The notes under the pieces were generated by a model. The model did no database searches and was not told the DNA's origin. It saw only the letters and a list, made by a program, of their open reading frames with translations. A stretch of 64,000 nt of DNA from Candidatus Wolframiiraptor sinensis. Its GTDB lineage: Archaea > Thermoproteota > Nitrososphaeria_A > Caldarchaeales > Wolframiiraptoraceae. The stretch is taken from positions 1 through 64,000 of the forward strand of contig JALNJX010000004.1 in assembly GCA_023268255.1 (NCBI GenBank), written 5' to 3'. Shown piece by piece: positions 42,291 to 50,747 of the stretch (position 1 is the first letter of the stretch; each line of letters starts with the position of its first letter). The translations under genes and the position numbers were made by a program.

Positions 42291-43343
42291 TTGGCTAGAA
42301 TACATCCGCCGAAGCCCATATCCTGCGGCATCCTCCTCTCATACAAGTGCACCTCAACATGCAGGCACTGCATGTATGCATGCTCTCCGACGTGGAGGAG
42401 CGACTGGATATCAGAGAGCGATTTGAGGAGTGTGCTATCCCAGCTCTCGGAGAGCATTGCTCCCGCGCCGGGCGGCCCATCAGGGATAGGCGTAAACTAT
42501 GGCCTCCACTTCACTGGCGGCGAGCCCTTCCTGAATTACAAGCTTCTCCTGAGAGCTGTTGAGCTCGCCGAGGAGCATGGCATACCATCGGTCTTCGTTG
42601 AGACCAATTGCTTCTGGTGCGCGAGTCAGGAGAGGGCTGAGGAGATGCTCTTAGAGCTGAAGTCCGCCGGCCTCGACGGCATGCTCATTAGCGTCAATCC
42701 GTTTCTCGTGGAGTATACGCCATTCGAGAGGATGAAGATGGCGGCTGAACTCGGCGAGAGGATATTCGGCGGGAGCCTGATAATCTATCAGCTCGAGTTT
42801 TATGAGCAGTTTAGGATGCTGGGGCTGAGGGGGACCATGGGCTTCGAGGAATACTTGGCGAGGATCGGCGTTAATGGGCTGAGGTGGGCCGAGCTCCTGC
42901 CCATGGGGAGAGCATGCTACAAGCTCCGGGGAATATTCAGGAGGTATCCAGCTAGGATGTTCTTCGACGAGGATTGCGGGGCCAGCCTGCTGAGAAGATG
43001 GCACGCGCACATCGATAATTATGGCAACCTGATCACGGGATACTGCGCCGGCATATCTCTCGGCGATGCTAGAAGGCTCGATGAGCTCATTGAGGAGGGC
43101 GTTGATCTGGATGAGAGGCCGATTCTCAGGATGCTCATCCTCGAGGATCTCGGAAGCCTATACAGCTTCGCGGCGAGGGAGTTCGGCTATGTTGAGAGAG
43201 GCGATGGATACATCTCGAAATGCGATTTATGTCTCGATATTAGGAGGCATATTGTTGAGCGGGCTGGAGCGGGCGAGTACCCGGAGCTAGCGCCCCGAGA
43301 ATTCTACATGCACCTGGATGAGGGGAGGTGGGGGCTCAGGTGA
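42291..43343 (+). CDS. Radical SAM protein
   Basis: 350 residues from a TTG at 42291. LLSYKCTSTCRHCMYACSP has the CxxxCxxC that binds the 4Fe-4S cluster cleaving SAM, and HFTGGEPFLN the GGE motif. The C-terminal part contains several more Cys (EDCGAS, GYCAGI, SKCDLCLDI) that could bind a second cluster, as in SPASM-type enzymes. Substrate unknown. Overlaps tail to tail with the KaiC-like gene. Confidence 0.83.
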   Translation: MARIHPPKPISCGILLSYKCTSTCRHCMYACSPTWRSDWISESDLRSVLSQLSESIAPAPGGPSGIGVNYGLHFTGGEPFLNYKLLLRAVELAEEHGIPSVFVETNCFWCASQERAEEMLLELKSAGLDGMLISVNPFLVEYTPFERMKMAAELGERIFGGSLIIYQLEFYEQFRMLGLRGTMGFEEYLARIGVNGLRWAELLPMGRACYKLRGIFRRYPARMFFDEDCGASLLRRWHAHIDNYGNLITGYCAGISLGDARRLDELIEEGVDLDERPILRMLILEDLGSLYSFAAREFGYVERGDGYISKCDLCLDIRRHIVERAGAGEYPELAPREFYMHLDEGRWGLR

Positions 43344-44751
43344 TCGGGATGAGCCTGGTCTCGTAGTACCCTTTCTCGGTCTCGACTTTTACCGCGAATA
43401 GGTTTGTTCTCGGCTTTACGCCGTAGAGCAGCAGGCATCCATGCCTTCTGGTGAGCCTTAGGTGCGCCGAGGATGTGGGCGCAACCCTCCTCGTCAGCTC
43501 GGGATGCGTGGACTTATCCAATAGGAGGCTTAAGCCGTTATTTCTCCTGGTCCAGGCCGCGATGCTCGATGTTATCTTCAGGGAGTCATCATGGCCATAG
43601 TTGAACTCGAGGGAGTCCATGCTTACGGCGATTATCGGCGGGCTCCCGGCCCTCTCCATGAGATCCTCAGCCGCCTCCTCGATCCTATCTACTAGAGAGG
43701 CTGCTCCCTCATCCGGGTCATAGGGGATTATGATGTCGGGTGGGCTGCGGCCGGCCGCCTCGGATACTATGAGGTGCCTCGCGAGCGCTCGCTCCTCTTC
43801 AGGAATCGCGTAGCTCCTGTAGAAGGCTTCTATATCCCTTGGGCTGCTCCCTATTCCTGGGATTGTTATCGCGGGCCTCCTGTTTAGGAGGAAGTTCGCT
43901 GTGTGGGGCCAGATCAGCATCCTATACTGGTCTCGCGTTATCCTCGGATCGATCTCGAGCAGTATTGTGGAGCCTTTCGGATATCCTCCCATGATGCCGT
44001 CCAGGTCTCTTATTCCGCTGGAGTATCTTCCGGGCGGATCTGGAACCGGCTCCGGGGTTTTGGGGCTCTCCAGCACCGGCGTCTTGTATGGTGGGAAGGC
44101 GATGAAACCGGCTCCGAGCGTGTAGCATGCTCGGTTGTTGGGAACAGGCATTCCCCTCAGCTTCTCTATCCTCATCCTCCTGAGGAACTTGTCATCTACC
44201 ATGTCCTTCTCGAGGATTATCACCGCTGAGGCCACGAACTCCTCGAAGCCATATCCTATTCTCGCCTCTCCGACCGGCACCTCCTCGATGAGTATCGTGG
44301 TGCAGCCCAATCCCCTCATTATCTTCGAGAAGAGGCTGTGGAGGAATACTCGGAGCTCTCTCGGCTCCCTCATCCCCTGGGCGAGGGCTGAGAGCGAGTC
44401 TATTACGAGCCTCTGCGGCCCAAAGGAGACAACATCCTCTATTATCGCCTCGAGGAGCTCCGCCGTCCCCGCCTCCATTAATGTTAGCGCGTCAATGAAG
44501 TGGAAGAGACCGCGGCCTTCCAGGCCCCTGAAATCGTAGCCGACTCTTCTCATGTTCGTGATGAACGTCTCCTTGTCCTCGGCGAGGGAGACGTAGACGC
44601 CCTTCTCGCCGTATTTTGCCGCGCCCCAGTATATGAAGCCCGCTGAGAACATCGTCTTGCCGGTTCCCGGACCTCCCGCGATGATCACGAGCTCGCCCCT
44701 CGGCAGGCCTCCGAGAAGCTCATCCACGCCGGGTATTCCGGTCGGGATCAT
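43336..44751 (-). CDS. KaiC-like RecA-superfamily ATPase
   Basis: 471 residues with two RecA-like domains. Domain 1 (1-225) has Walker A AGGPGTGKTMFS and Walker B QRLVIDSLSAL, plus the KaiC-type Glu pair upstream (SLAEDKETF). Domain 2 (about 245-470) begins GIRDLDGIMGGYPKGSTILLE but lacks a Walker A, so it is probably degenerate. In archaea such proteins regulate signalling, often of motility or gas vesicles. It overlaps a small helical gene upstream and faces the pilin genes. Confidence 0.82.
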   Translation of the reverse strand: MIPTGIPGVDELLGGLPRGELVIIAGGPGTGKTMFSAGFIYWGAAKYGEKGVYVSLAEDKETFITNMRRVGYDFRGLEGRGLFHFIDALTLMEAGTAELLEAIIEDVVSFGPQRLVIDSLSALAQGMREPRELRVFLHSLFSKIMRGLGCTTILIEEVPVGEARIGYGFEEFVASAVIILEKDMVDDKFLRRMRIEKLRGMPVPNNRACYTLGAGFIAFPPYKTPVLESPKTPEPVPDPPGRYSSGIRDLDGIMGGYPKGSTILLEIDPRITRDQYRMLIWPHTANFLLNRRPAITIPGIGSSPRDIEAFYRSYAIPEEERALARHLIVSEAAGRSPPDIIIPYDPDEGAASLVDRIEEAAEDLMERAGSPPIIAVSMDSLEFNYGHDDSLKITSSIAAWTRRNNGLSLLLDKSTHPELTRRVAPTSSAHLRLTRRHGCLLLYGVKPRTNLFAVKVETEKGYYETRLIPIT

Positions 44752-45116
44752 GTCTCAGCACCTCCAGCTCTACGATGAGAGGAGCAAAGGATTGCGAAGA
44801 AATGGATCTTGAGCTCCTGATCGCCGTTCTCGAGGAGCTCGATAACTTGATCCGGCGTCAGCCCCTGCACGCCGCTTTCCCTTATCAGGGTCTTCGCGAG
44901 CACCGTGAGGAGGCCCTTGGCGCCGGGCCCGAAGAATGATCTTAACCCGTCGCAGAAGAGCCTTGGATCCTCGTAGAGGGCCTTGTAGGGATCTTTTCCG
45001 AGAAATCTCCTGAGGTGGAGCTCGAGGATCCTTGAGCCGTTCTCGCCGAAGACCGATCTCATCGCGCCCCTGAAGGCGCTCTTGACGAGATCCGGGCTCA
45101 CGTATTCCTCGACCAA
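44748..45116 (-). CDS. Small helical partner of the KaiC-like ATPase (NitrOD5-like)
   Basis: 122 residues. FGENGSRILELHLRRFLGKDPYKALYEDPRLFCDGLRSFFGPGAKGLLTVLAKTL (about 23-77) is the two-segment pattern seen in small archaeal sensor-associated proteins (NitrOD5-like). The last residues overlap the KaiC-like start by four bases, so the two are one unit. Perhaps a signal-input protein for the ATPase. Assignment is tentative. Confidence 0.6.
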   Translation of the reverse strand: MVEEYVSPDLVKSAFRGAMRSVFGENGSRILELHLRRFLGKDPYKALYEDPRLFCDGLRSFFGPGAKGLLTVLAKTLIRESGVQGLTPDQVIELLENGDQELKIHFFAILCSSHRRAGGAET

Positions 45117-45285
45117 AACCCCTCCCTAGCCCTAAAGCTTGAAATGAGCTTAGATAAGGCTTGCGCATGGGCTTCCGGGGCGGGTATTCATCCCCCGTGG
45201 CCAAAAACTCGGAAAAGGAAAGGACCACGGGGATCTCGCTCTAAACCAGATCATTTTCTGATGATCTCGCCGCGGGCTGGGGCGA

Positions 45286-45296
45286 AAAATTATATA
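45286..45296 (+). promoter_or_regulatory. TATA box of the first pilin gene
   Basis: AAAATTATATAG at about 45286-45297 lies about 35 bases before the ATG at 45328, leaving a leader of roughly 10 bases. Confidence 0.5.
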
Positions 45297-45327
45297 GAGC
45301 GATCATCCGAGCCATTTTCACGAGAGC

Positions 45328-45774
45328 ATGAGCGGAAGAGCTTCGAGGAAGGGGTTATCGCCGCTGCTGGCCATAATCATCGGCCTCGTCGTGACCATCG
45401 TCGCCGGAATACTACTAGCACAGCTATACTTCAGCTACGCATCAACGATGTCAATAAGGCCGGCGGCAAACATAGAATACGTTGACGTGGTGACCGACGG
45501 CACGACGAGCATACTCGCAATAAGCATAAAGAACATGGGAAACGTCCCCATCATCGGAGGTAGTGTCACAGCAGATAATATGCAACTACCCAACTGTAAC
45601 ATTGGTAATATTCCGGTTGGAGGGGTAGGAGGTTGTAGTGCACCATTGCCACAACCCAGGCAACCAGGAACTACTGTTGTGGGCAGCGTTATGATTAACT
45701 TTGATGTCGATGGAGATGGAAATGCTGATAGTAGTCAGGTCTACGCCTTTTCGGTGAGAGCTAGAAGCGCATAA
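45328..45774 (+). CDS. Archaeal type IV pilin-like protein
   Basis: 148 residues. SRKGLSPLLAIIIGLVVTI is a class III signal: a basic stretch ending in KG, cut by the prepilin peptidase before a hydrophobic helix that packs in the pilus core. A Thr/Val-rich beta domain with two Cys follows. It shares its N-terminus and the RPAA.IEYVD motif with the gene at 45877, so the two are paralogs. Ends in a T7 run, likely a terminator. Confidence 0.8.
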   Translation: MSGRASRKGLSPLLAIIIGLVVTIVAGILLAQLYFSYASTMSIRPAANIEYVDVVTDGTTSILAISIKNMGNVPIIGGSVTADNMQLPNCNIGNIPVGGVGGCSAPLPQPRQPGTTVVGSVMINFDVDGDGNADSSQVYAFSVRARSA

Positions 45775-45813
45775 TTCCCATAATTCCTAAGAAAATACTC
45801 CGGAATAACTCCC

Positions 45814-45820
45814 TTTTTTT
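45814..45820 (+). terminator. Poly-T terminator after the first pilin gene
   Basis: A T7 run 40 bases after the pilin stop codon is the usual signal for archaeal termination. A TATA-like AAATTTATTTG follows at about 45838-45848 for the next gene. Confidence 0.5.
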
Positions 45821-45876
45821 ATCTGGCCAATTAGTCTAAATTTATTTGAGAGTTTTTCGGTCTATTCTTTTGAGGC

Positions 45877-47868
45877 TTGATCTCCGAGTTTCGCCGCGGC
45901 TTGTCGCCTCTCTTGGCAATATTGATCGGGATCTTAGTTGTGATTGTTGCGGGTATTCTTATTTCTCAGCTTTATTTCGGGTATTCGGCGAGCCTTTCTC
46001 ATAGGCCCGCGGCCCTCATAGAATACGTGGACTTGGTTCGCGGGGGATCCGGGGCAACGCTGGTAATCAATATCAAGAATGCCGGCAATGTTCCCATAAC
46101 CGGGATCAGGATCGCGGGCGATGGGGTGAGTATCGAGAAAACAGGCTTAACCATATCCCCGGGCGGGGTTTACGGCCTCGCGGAGAACATACCCAACCCC
46201 CTGAGTAACCGCATCTTGTCGGTAACAGTGATATTCCAAGATGGCAGCACGCAGAGCTATACGATCTTGCTGGGGCCGCTCGGCCCGAGGATCAGCGAGG
46301 GCGGCGGGGGCGGAGAGGGGCCGGAGGAAGAGGAGCTGGGAGCCTTCTCGATCGGCGTAAGCGAGAGGATACTCGAGATCAAGGTGGCCGGATCCGGCTC
46401 GATCAACATAATCCTCGCATCCGAGGGGTATGAGGGCTGGCTGAGCGTGAGCGCCGCATGCCCCGATGCCCTGCTATGCGAACTAAGCGCGGATAGAGTT
46501 TATCTCGGAAAGAATGATGAGGTTACTGTGAGATTAACGGTAACCGGCTTATCCGAGGGCGCATACGGCGTAGAAATCATGGTGATTGATGAGAGGTCTG
46601 GGCAATCCAGCGAGGCATACTTGAGCATAATAGTAGGGGACTTCCACCTGAGCCTAGATCCGGACGCCCTCGAGCTGATTCCCGGTCAGACGCGCATCAG
46701 CAATCTGATGATAACATCGGCCAACTATCTGGGCCGGCTAAAAATACTGGTAACAGATTGTCCCTGGCAGGGCTCATGCTGGGTGAGCCCGGATGAGGTG
46801 GAGCTGGAGAAGAATGGGGTCTCGAGCGCCCAGGTTGGGGTGGGCGTTCCGGGCGGCGTGCCTGCCGGGGAATACACCGTTGGAATCAGGGTTGAGGACG
46901 TTGAAACGGGCCATGGTAAGAGCTTGGAGCTGAGGATCAAAGTCCAATACTTCACATTAGACGTTTTAGAGGATCGGGTCAAGGGCTTCGTCGGGGGGCG
47001 GGCGAGCGCCATCATCGAGCTCCGGAGCGCAGGCGGCTACTCTGGATGCATAACGCTAAGCTACTCGGCGGAGCCATCGGACGGCATCTCCGACGCCGAG
47101 TTCGATCAAAACCCCGTATGCTTGGATGCTGGCGATGTGAAGCGCGCGATCTTCAGCTTCAAAATAAGCCGCGCGGTTGATACCATGATCGCGGTAACAG
47201 GCACCGATGATGAGGGGGTCTCTGTAAGCGATGCATTCACGGTCATGGGAGCCGACTTCCAGGCATACTTCAACCCGGCTAGCATAACGATCCTAGTAGG
47301 AAGGCAGGGCTCATCAAACCTCATAGTAACCTCAAGCAACTATGAGGGATATGTCGAGTTCAGGATCGCGAGCTGCCCAAGCCAACTCACATGCAGCATA
47401 AACCCAACTCAGCGATACCTGCCGAAAAATGGGCAGACATCCGCTCAGCTAGTGATTCAAGCGAGCGGGATGGGAGGAGTATTTACCGTCGAGGTGGAGG
47501 TGAGGGATCCGGATACCGGCTACTCCAAGACCGCCCCTCTCGAGGTCAAGGTCTCGGACTTCAGCATAAGCCTCAACCCGAACAGCATAACTATACCTAG
47601 AGGCAGTAGAGGAACCGTAACCGTGACCATAAACTCCATCGCGGGCTACTCGGGCACCATCACATTAGGAGCATTTAATATGCCACGGCGCACAGCATTT
47701 GCATTCGGACCCAACCCGGTAGTCGTTCTGCCCGACGGGTCCGTAACAAGCACTCTCACGATCACTGTTCGGCAGAATGCTCAAGCAGGCACCTATTATG
47801 TGACTATAAGGGGGACAGATCAGAATGGCATTTACCGCGAAGCGACCTTAGAGCTTAGGATCACATGA
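45877..47868 (+). CDS. Long pilin-like protein with five Ig-like extracellular repeats
   Basis: 663 residues from a TTG at 45877. The N-terminus FRRGLSPLLAILIGILVVIV is a class III (prepilin) signal, with the paralogous RPAALIEYVD following. After a Gly/Glu-rich linker (about 145-155) come five repeats of 90-100 residues, each starting FxxxL/F (FSIGVSE, FHLSLDP, FTLDVLE, FQAYFNP, FSISLNP). Three repeats carry a pair of Cys six or so residues apart (CPDALLC, CPWQGSC, CPSQLTC), likely disulfides. Probably a pilus-tip or stalked adhesin. Confidence 0.78.
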   Translation: MISEFRRGLSPLLAILIGILVVIVAGILISQLYFGYSASLSHRPAALIEYVDLVRGGSGATLVINIKNAGNVPITGIRIAGDGVSIEKTGLTISPGGVYGLAENIPNPLSNRILSVTVIFQDGSTQSYTILLGPLGPRISEGGGGGEGPEEEELGAFSIGVSERILEIKVAGSGSINIILASEGYEGWLSVSAACPDALLCELSADRVYLGKNDEVTVRLTVTGLSEGAYGVEIMVIDERSGQSSEAYLSIIVGDFHLSLDPDALELIPGQTRISNLMITSANYLGRLKILVTDCPWQGSCWVSPDEVELEKNGVSSAQVGVGVPGGVPAGEYTVGIRVEDVETGHGKSLELRIKVQYFTLDVLEDRVKGFVGGRASAIIELRSAGGYSGCITLSYSAEPSDGISDAEFDQNPVCLDAGDVKRAIFSFKISRAVDTMIAVTGTDDEGVSVSDAFTVMGADFQAYFNPASITILVGRQGSSNLIVTSSNYEGYVEFRIASCPSQLTCSINPTQRYLPKNGQTSAQLVIQASGMGGVFTVEVEVRDPDTGYSKTAPLEVKVSDFSISLNPNSITIPRGSRGTVTVTINSIAGYSGTITLGAFNMPRRTAFAFGPNPVVVLPDGSVTSTLTITVRQNAQAGTYYVTIRGTDQNGIYREATLELRIT

Positions 47869-47982
47869 TCTCCACCCCCAGATGGCTATCAATCACGGAC
47901 CTTTCCGGAATTCATTGAGAAATGAGGTCCTGAGCCGTGCGGAATAAAGGATATTAGGCTCTTTTTGGGAGCGTTTTCCTAG

Positions 47983-48972
47983 ATGAAGTCTAGGGCCGGC
48001 ATCTCCGTCATGTTCATGACTTTTATCGCGGTTAGCATCCTCTCCTTGATCTTCATCTCATATTACCTCTACTTGACGCAGTATAATCTCTCGGCCTCGG
48101 AGGCTCAGAGGATCTATGCTGAGGCGGCTCAGGAGAATCTCGAGGTGATCTTGGATAGGAGGAGCGGGGAGGTTCTCGTGAATAATACGGGCGGGATAGG
48201 CGTCGTGATAAAGTATCTCGTGGGGCTGGATAGCTCTGGCGGAGTCGCGGACATCCGGGAGCCGCCCAGCCCCATACCGGTCCCGGTTGGGGCCAGCATC
48301 GCGCTGAAAGATGGTCAGGGAGGCATCTCCTTCCCAAGAGGAGAGCTATACGTGATGACCGAGAGGGGGAACATGTTCAGGGCGGTGCCAGGCGGATACA
48401 AATTCGAGATCGAGGCAGAACCATCCAGCATAAGCCTCGGACGCGGGGGATCAGCGGTCGTAACCCTGAAGCTGAAAGCAATTCTCCTTGAGACGCCCGA
48501 GCAGGGGGTAATACTGGTGGTCGCAGATCCCAGCGGATGCAGAATGACCACCACGACCACCAGAACAAATATCGCCAGCATAACATATAGCACGACAACG
48601 ATTGCCGGAGGAGGTCAAGTAATCAGGAGATATGTATGCGCGGAGCCAGGTCCTGCCGGCCGTTGCAACGCATGGGAGCTTGTTAACATCATTGTTGCTG
48701 CTGAGGATGTGTCTATAGTCATCGTTAATGCTAGTTTAACGACTGAGACTATTACGACGAGCGAGGAGTGGATTAGGACTCCTGGGCCTATAACCATGAC
48801 ATTCAACGCAAGGACCAGGGCAACCGTGATAACGCCGATTACAATAAGTGCTCAACAACCGTCATTCTGGAATACCGGCTCAGAGTGCTTCATCTGGTTC
48901 AAGGTCCTGAACGCGACGAGCGGGAGCAGGCTGGCTGAGGCTGGAGTAAGAGCTAATGCAGGAATACCATAG
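47983..48972 (+). CDS. Pilin-like or membrane-anchored surface protein
   Basis: 329 residues. KSRAGISVMFMTFIAVSILSL is a class III-type signal (basic stretch, Gly, then a hydrophobic helix with an N-terminal Ile). The remainder is a beta-rich, Thr-rich extracellular part (TTTTTRTNIASITYSTTT) with one Cys pair. It follows the two pilin genes on the same strand and probably belongs to the same filament system. Could alternatively be an N-terminally anchored surface protein. Confidence 0.68.
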   Translation: MKSRAGISVMFMTFIAVSILSLIFISYYLYLTQYNLSASEAQRIYAEAAQENLEVILDRRSGEVLVNNTGGIGVVIKYLVGLDSSGGVADIREPPSPIPVPVGASIALKDGQGGISFPRGELYVMTERGNMFRAVPGGYKFEIEAEPSSISLGRGGSAVVTLKLKAILLETPEQGVILVVADPSGCRMTTTTTRTNIASITYSTTTIAGGGQVIRRYVCAEPGPAGRCNAWELVNIIVAAEDVSIVIVNASLTTETITTSEEWIRTPGPITMTFNARTRATVITPITISAQQPSFWNTGSECFIWFKVLNATSGSRLAEAGVRANAGIP

Positions 48973-48998
48973 CCGTGATAACCGCCTCAATATGAAAC

Positions 48999-49424
48999 TC
49001 ATGTGCAATATTCTTCATAGAGTTTCTTTGCTTTTGAGTGGGCTTCTCGCGCGTATTCTAGTGCCTGCTCTGCGTCGAGGCGTGAGTATAACTGGTCCGG
49101 GGGCGTGCCCGTCTCCTCATCTCCATACATTGAGGCCTCGCGCTCTCGCCTGAGGGTTCTCGAGATCATCGCCAGATAATCTATGGAGTTCCTGAACCAT
49201 TCCGGAAATTTCTCCCTCTCGCGCCTTAATACCGGCCCGACATCATGCCACTTGGGAGGCTCCACGCCCACGATTCTGAGGCATGCTTTGAGCGAGAGCT
49301 CCACAGCCTCCTGAGACTGCCTAACCACGTACGCGTAGTTCCCATCCTCTAGAGCTTGAGACGTCCACTTCACCCTCTCCTCGGCCTGCCTGAGATATGA
49401 TCTCGCCATGTCCAGGTTATTCAA
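48999..49424 (-). CDS. HEPN-domain protein, module 5
   Basis: 141 residues. YAYVVRQSQEAVELSLKACL is the HEPN core helix and KWHDVGPVL the following conserved turn; the active region reads SRTLRREREASMYGDEETG. This belongs to a different HEPN subfamily from modules 1-4 and 6: an Arg-rich helix, no clear R-x4-H. It follows, and overlaps by eight bases, its nucleotidyltransferase gene, so the order is reversed relative to the other modules. Confidence 0.78.
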   Translation of the reverse strand: MNNLDMARSYLRQAEERVKWTSQALEDGNYAYVVRQSQEAVELSLKACLRIVGVEPPKWHDVGPVLRREREKFPEWFRNSIDYLAMISRTLRREREASMYGDEETGTPPDQLYSRLDAEQALEYAREAHSKAKKLYEEYCT

Positions 49425-49950
49425 TCTCTATCACTTCCCCGGGCCTGTAGTCCTTCTTCAGCCTCCAATACCACTTCCTTCCGACCCAGATCCTCTCGGC
49501 GCCCAGCCTCTCCAGCGCATCTCTAAGTCTCTCGAGAATTCTCTCGAAGAAACCATCTTTATCATGCACTATTATCGAGTCCTCGACCATGTCGAGGTAG
49601 ATCGGCCTAATCCTCGAGGCCTCGGCTGGAGTTATGATTATCGGCGATAGGTCGACGTTGACGCCCCTATTCCAAAGATCCTCCAGGAAGCTCCTCAAGC
49701 TCGACTCCTCTTCGACCTCCAGTAGCATCCTCTGCCTCTCGAGCCTGGATCTCGGAAGGCCATCAATAACGATCAATAGATCTAGGTCGCTGTCAGCCCT
49801 GAAATCACCCCTAGCGACGCTACCATAGACGATCAGCGAGATGAGCCTTTCGCCGAATCTATCCAGCAGACCCTCGAGAAGCTTGGCCACGATGCTCCTA
49901 TACGGCTCCCGAATTTCCTCGAGACCCCTCTTAAGCATCCTAGGATCCAT
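49417..49950 (-). CDS. MNT-domain nucleotidyltransferase, module 5
   Basis: 177 residues, the largest MNT protein here. VYGSVARGDFRADSDLDLLIV is a complete GSxARG-x5-SDxD site, and VNVDLSPIIITPAEASRI a later conserved strand. A C-terminal extension of about 50 residues (DALERLGAERIWVGRKWYW) may bind RNA or the partner. It precedes its HEPN partner and overlaps it by eight bases. Confidence 0.85.
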   Translation of the reverse strand: MDPRMLKRGLEEIREPYRSIVAKLLEGLLDRFGERLISLIVYGSVARGDFRADSDLDLLIVIDGLPRSRLERQRMLLEVEEESSLRSFLEDLWNRGVNVDLSPIIITPAEASRIRPIYLDMVEDSIIVHDKDGFFERILERLRDALERLGAERIWVGRKWYWRLKKDYRPGEVIEIE

Positions 49951-49999
49951 TATGAGCGTGCTGATCCCGGCTAAAAGGCTTCCCGAAAGAAATCACGCG

Positions 50000-50368
50000 C
50001 TATTCATCCGGGCTACCCCATATGATTATCCCCCTTTCCTCCGCCCCTCTTATGAATGATGATCCGGATCTCCTGAGCCTAGCATACTCCTCCTCCGAGT
50101 AGATGTGGATCTCGGCATTCGGGAGGCCGAGCGTGTCCCAGCAGATGCTATATGCATCATCTCTCTTGGATCCGCGGTAAACTATGAGCAAGTCTATGTC
50201 GCTCGCCGCCGTCTGCTTCCCAGACGCATAGGATCCGAAGAGCACCATGAGCTTCAGCGGAATATTCTCCGAGATCTCCTCGGCGCAGCGCCTCAGCTTT
50301 TCGACAAGCTCCTCCCTACTAAATCTTGGATAGTAGATTCTCACAGAGCTCGATGATCCTCCCCGCAT
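50000..50368 (-). CDS. MNT-domain nucleotidyltransferase, module 6
   Basis: 122 residues. LFGSYASGKQTAASDIDLLIV keeps GS and SDxD, and AEIHIYSEEEYARL is the same C-terminal element as in module 3. The start lies inside the upstream HEPN gene (50-base overlap). Starts MRGGSSSSVRIYYPRFSREELV; no in-frame Met closer to the domain is visible. Predicted partner of the HEPN protein at 50319. Confidence 0.82.
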   Translation of the reverse strand: MRGGSSSSVRIYYPRFSREELVEKLRRCAEEISENIPLKLMVLFGSYASGKQTAASDIDLLIVYRGSKRDDAYSICWDTLGLPNAEIHIYSEEEYARLRRSGSSFIRGAEERGIIIWGSPDE

Positions 50369-50723
50369 ACCCTATCAACCTCTCCGCCTCAGCCCTCGTA
50401 TAAAGCTCGCATGGAGCTCCCTCGGGATGAGCATTAGGATACCTGGTGGGTATGTATGCTTTATCGAGCTCCTTCGCGAGGTCCATGAGGTCCTCGCCGG
50501 GCCTAAGCTCCTCAGGTAGAGATGATAATAATCCGGCGACGGAATGGCCGAAAGCCTCCGCTCCGAGCTTCTGAAAGACGGCTTTCACAGCCTTCTCCGC
50601 GGCCTGCTGCGCCAGGAAGCAAGCCCACTCATAAAAACCCCCGGCAAGCTGATGCTCAGCCGCCTCGAGATCTCTTTTCGCCTGCCTAATCCAATCCTTA
50701 CTCCTCTCAACCAAGCTCATCAC
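50319..50723 (-). CDS. HEPN-domain protein, module 6 (motif lost)
   Basis: 134 residues. YEWACFLAQQAAEKAVKAVF and GHSV match modules 1, 2 and 4 closely, but the active region reads AKELDKAYIPTRYPNAHPEG: Arg becomes Lys and His becomes Ala, so the RNase motif is gone. A clear family member that may have become a regulator or structural partner. Starts at the ATG at 50723 (or 50720). Confidence 0.82.
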   Translation of the reverse strand: MMSLVERSKDWIRQAKRDLEAAEHQLAGGFYEWACFLAQQAAEKAVKAVFQKLGAEAFGHSVAGLLSSLPEELRPGEDLMDLAKELDKAYIPTRYPNAHPEGAPCELYTRAEAERLIGYAGRIIELCENLLSKI

Positions 50724-50747
50724 CCAAGAATTACCCGTATCCAGGCA

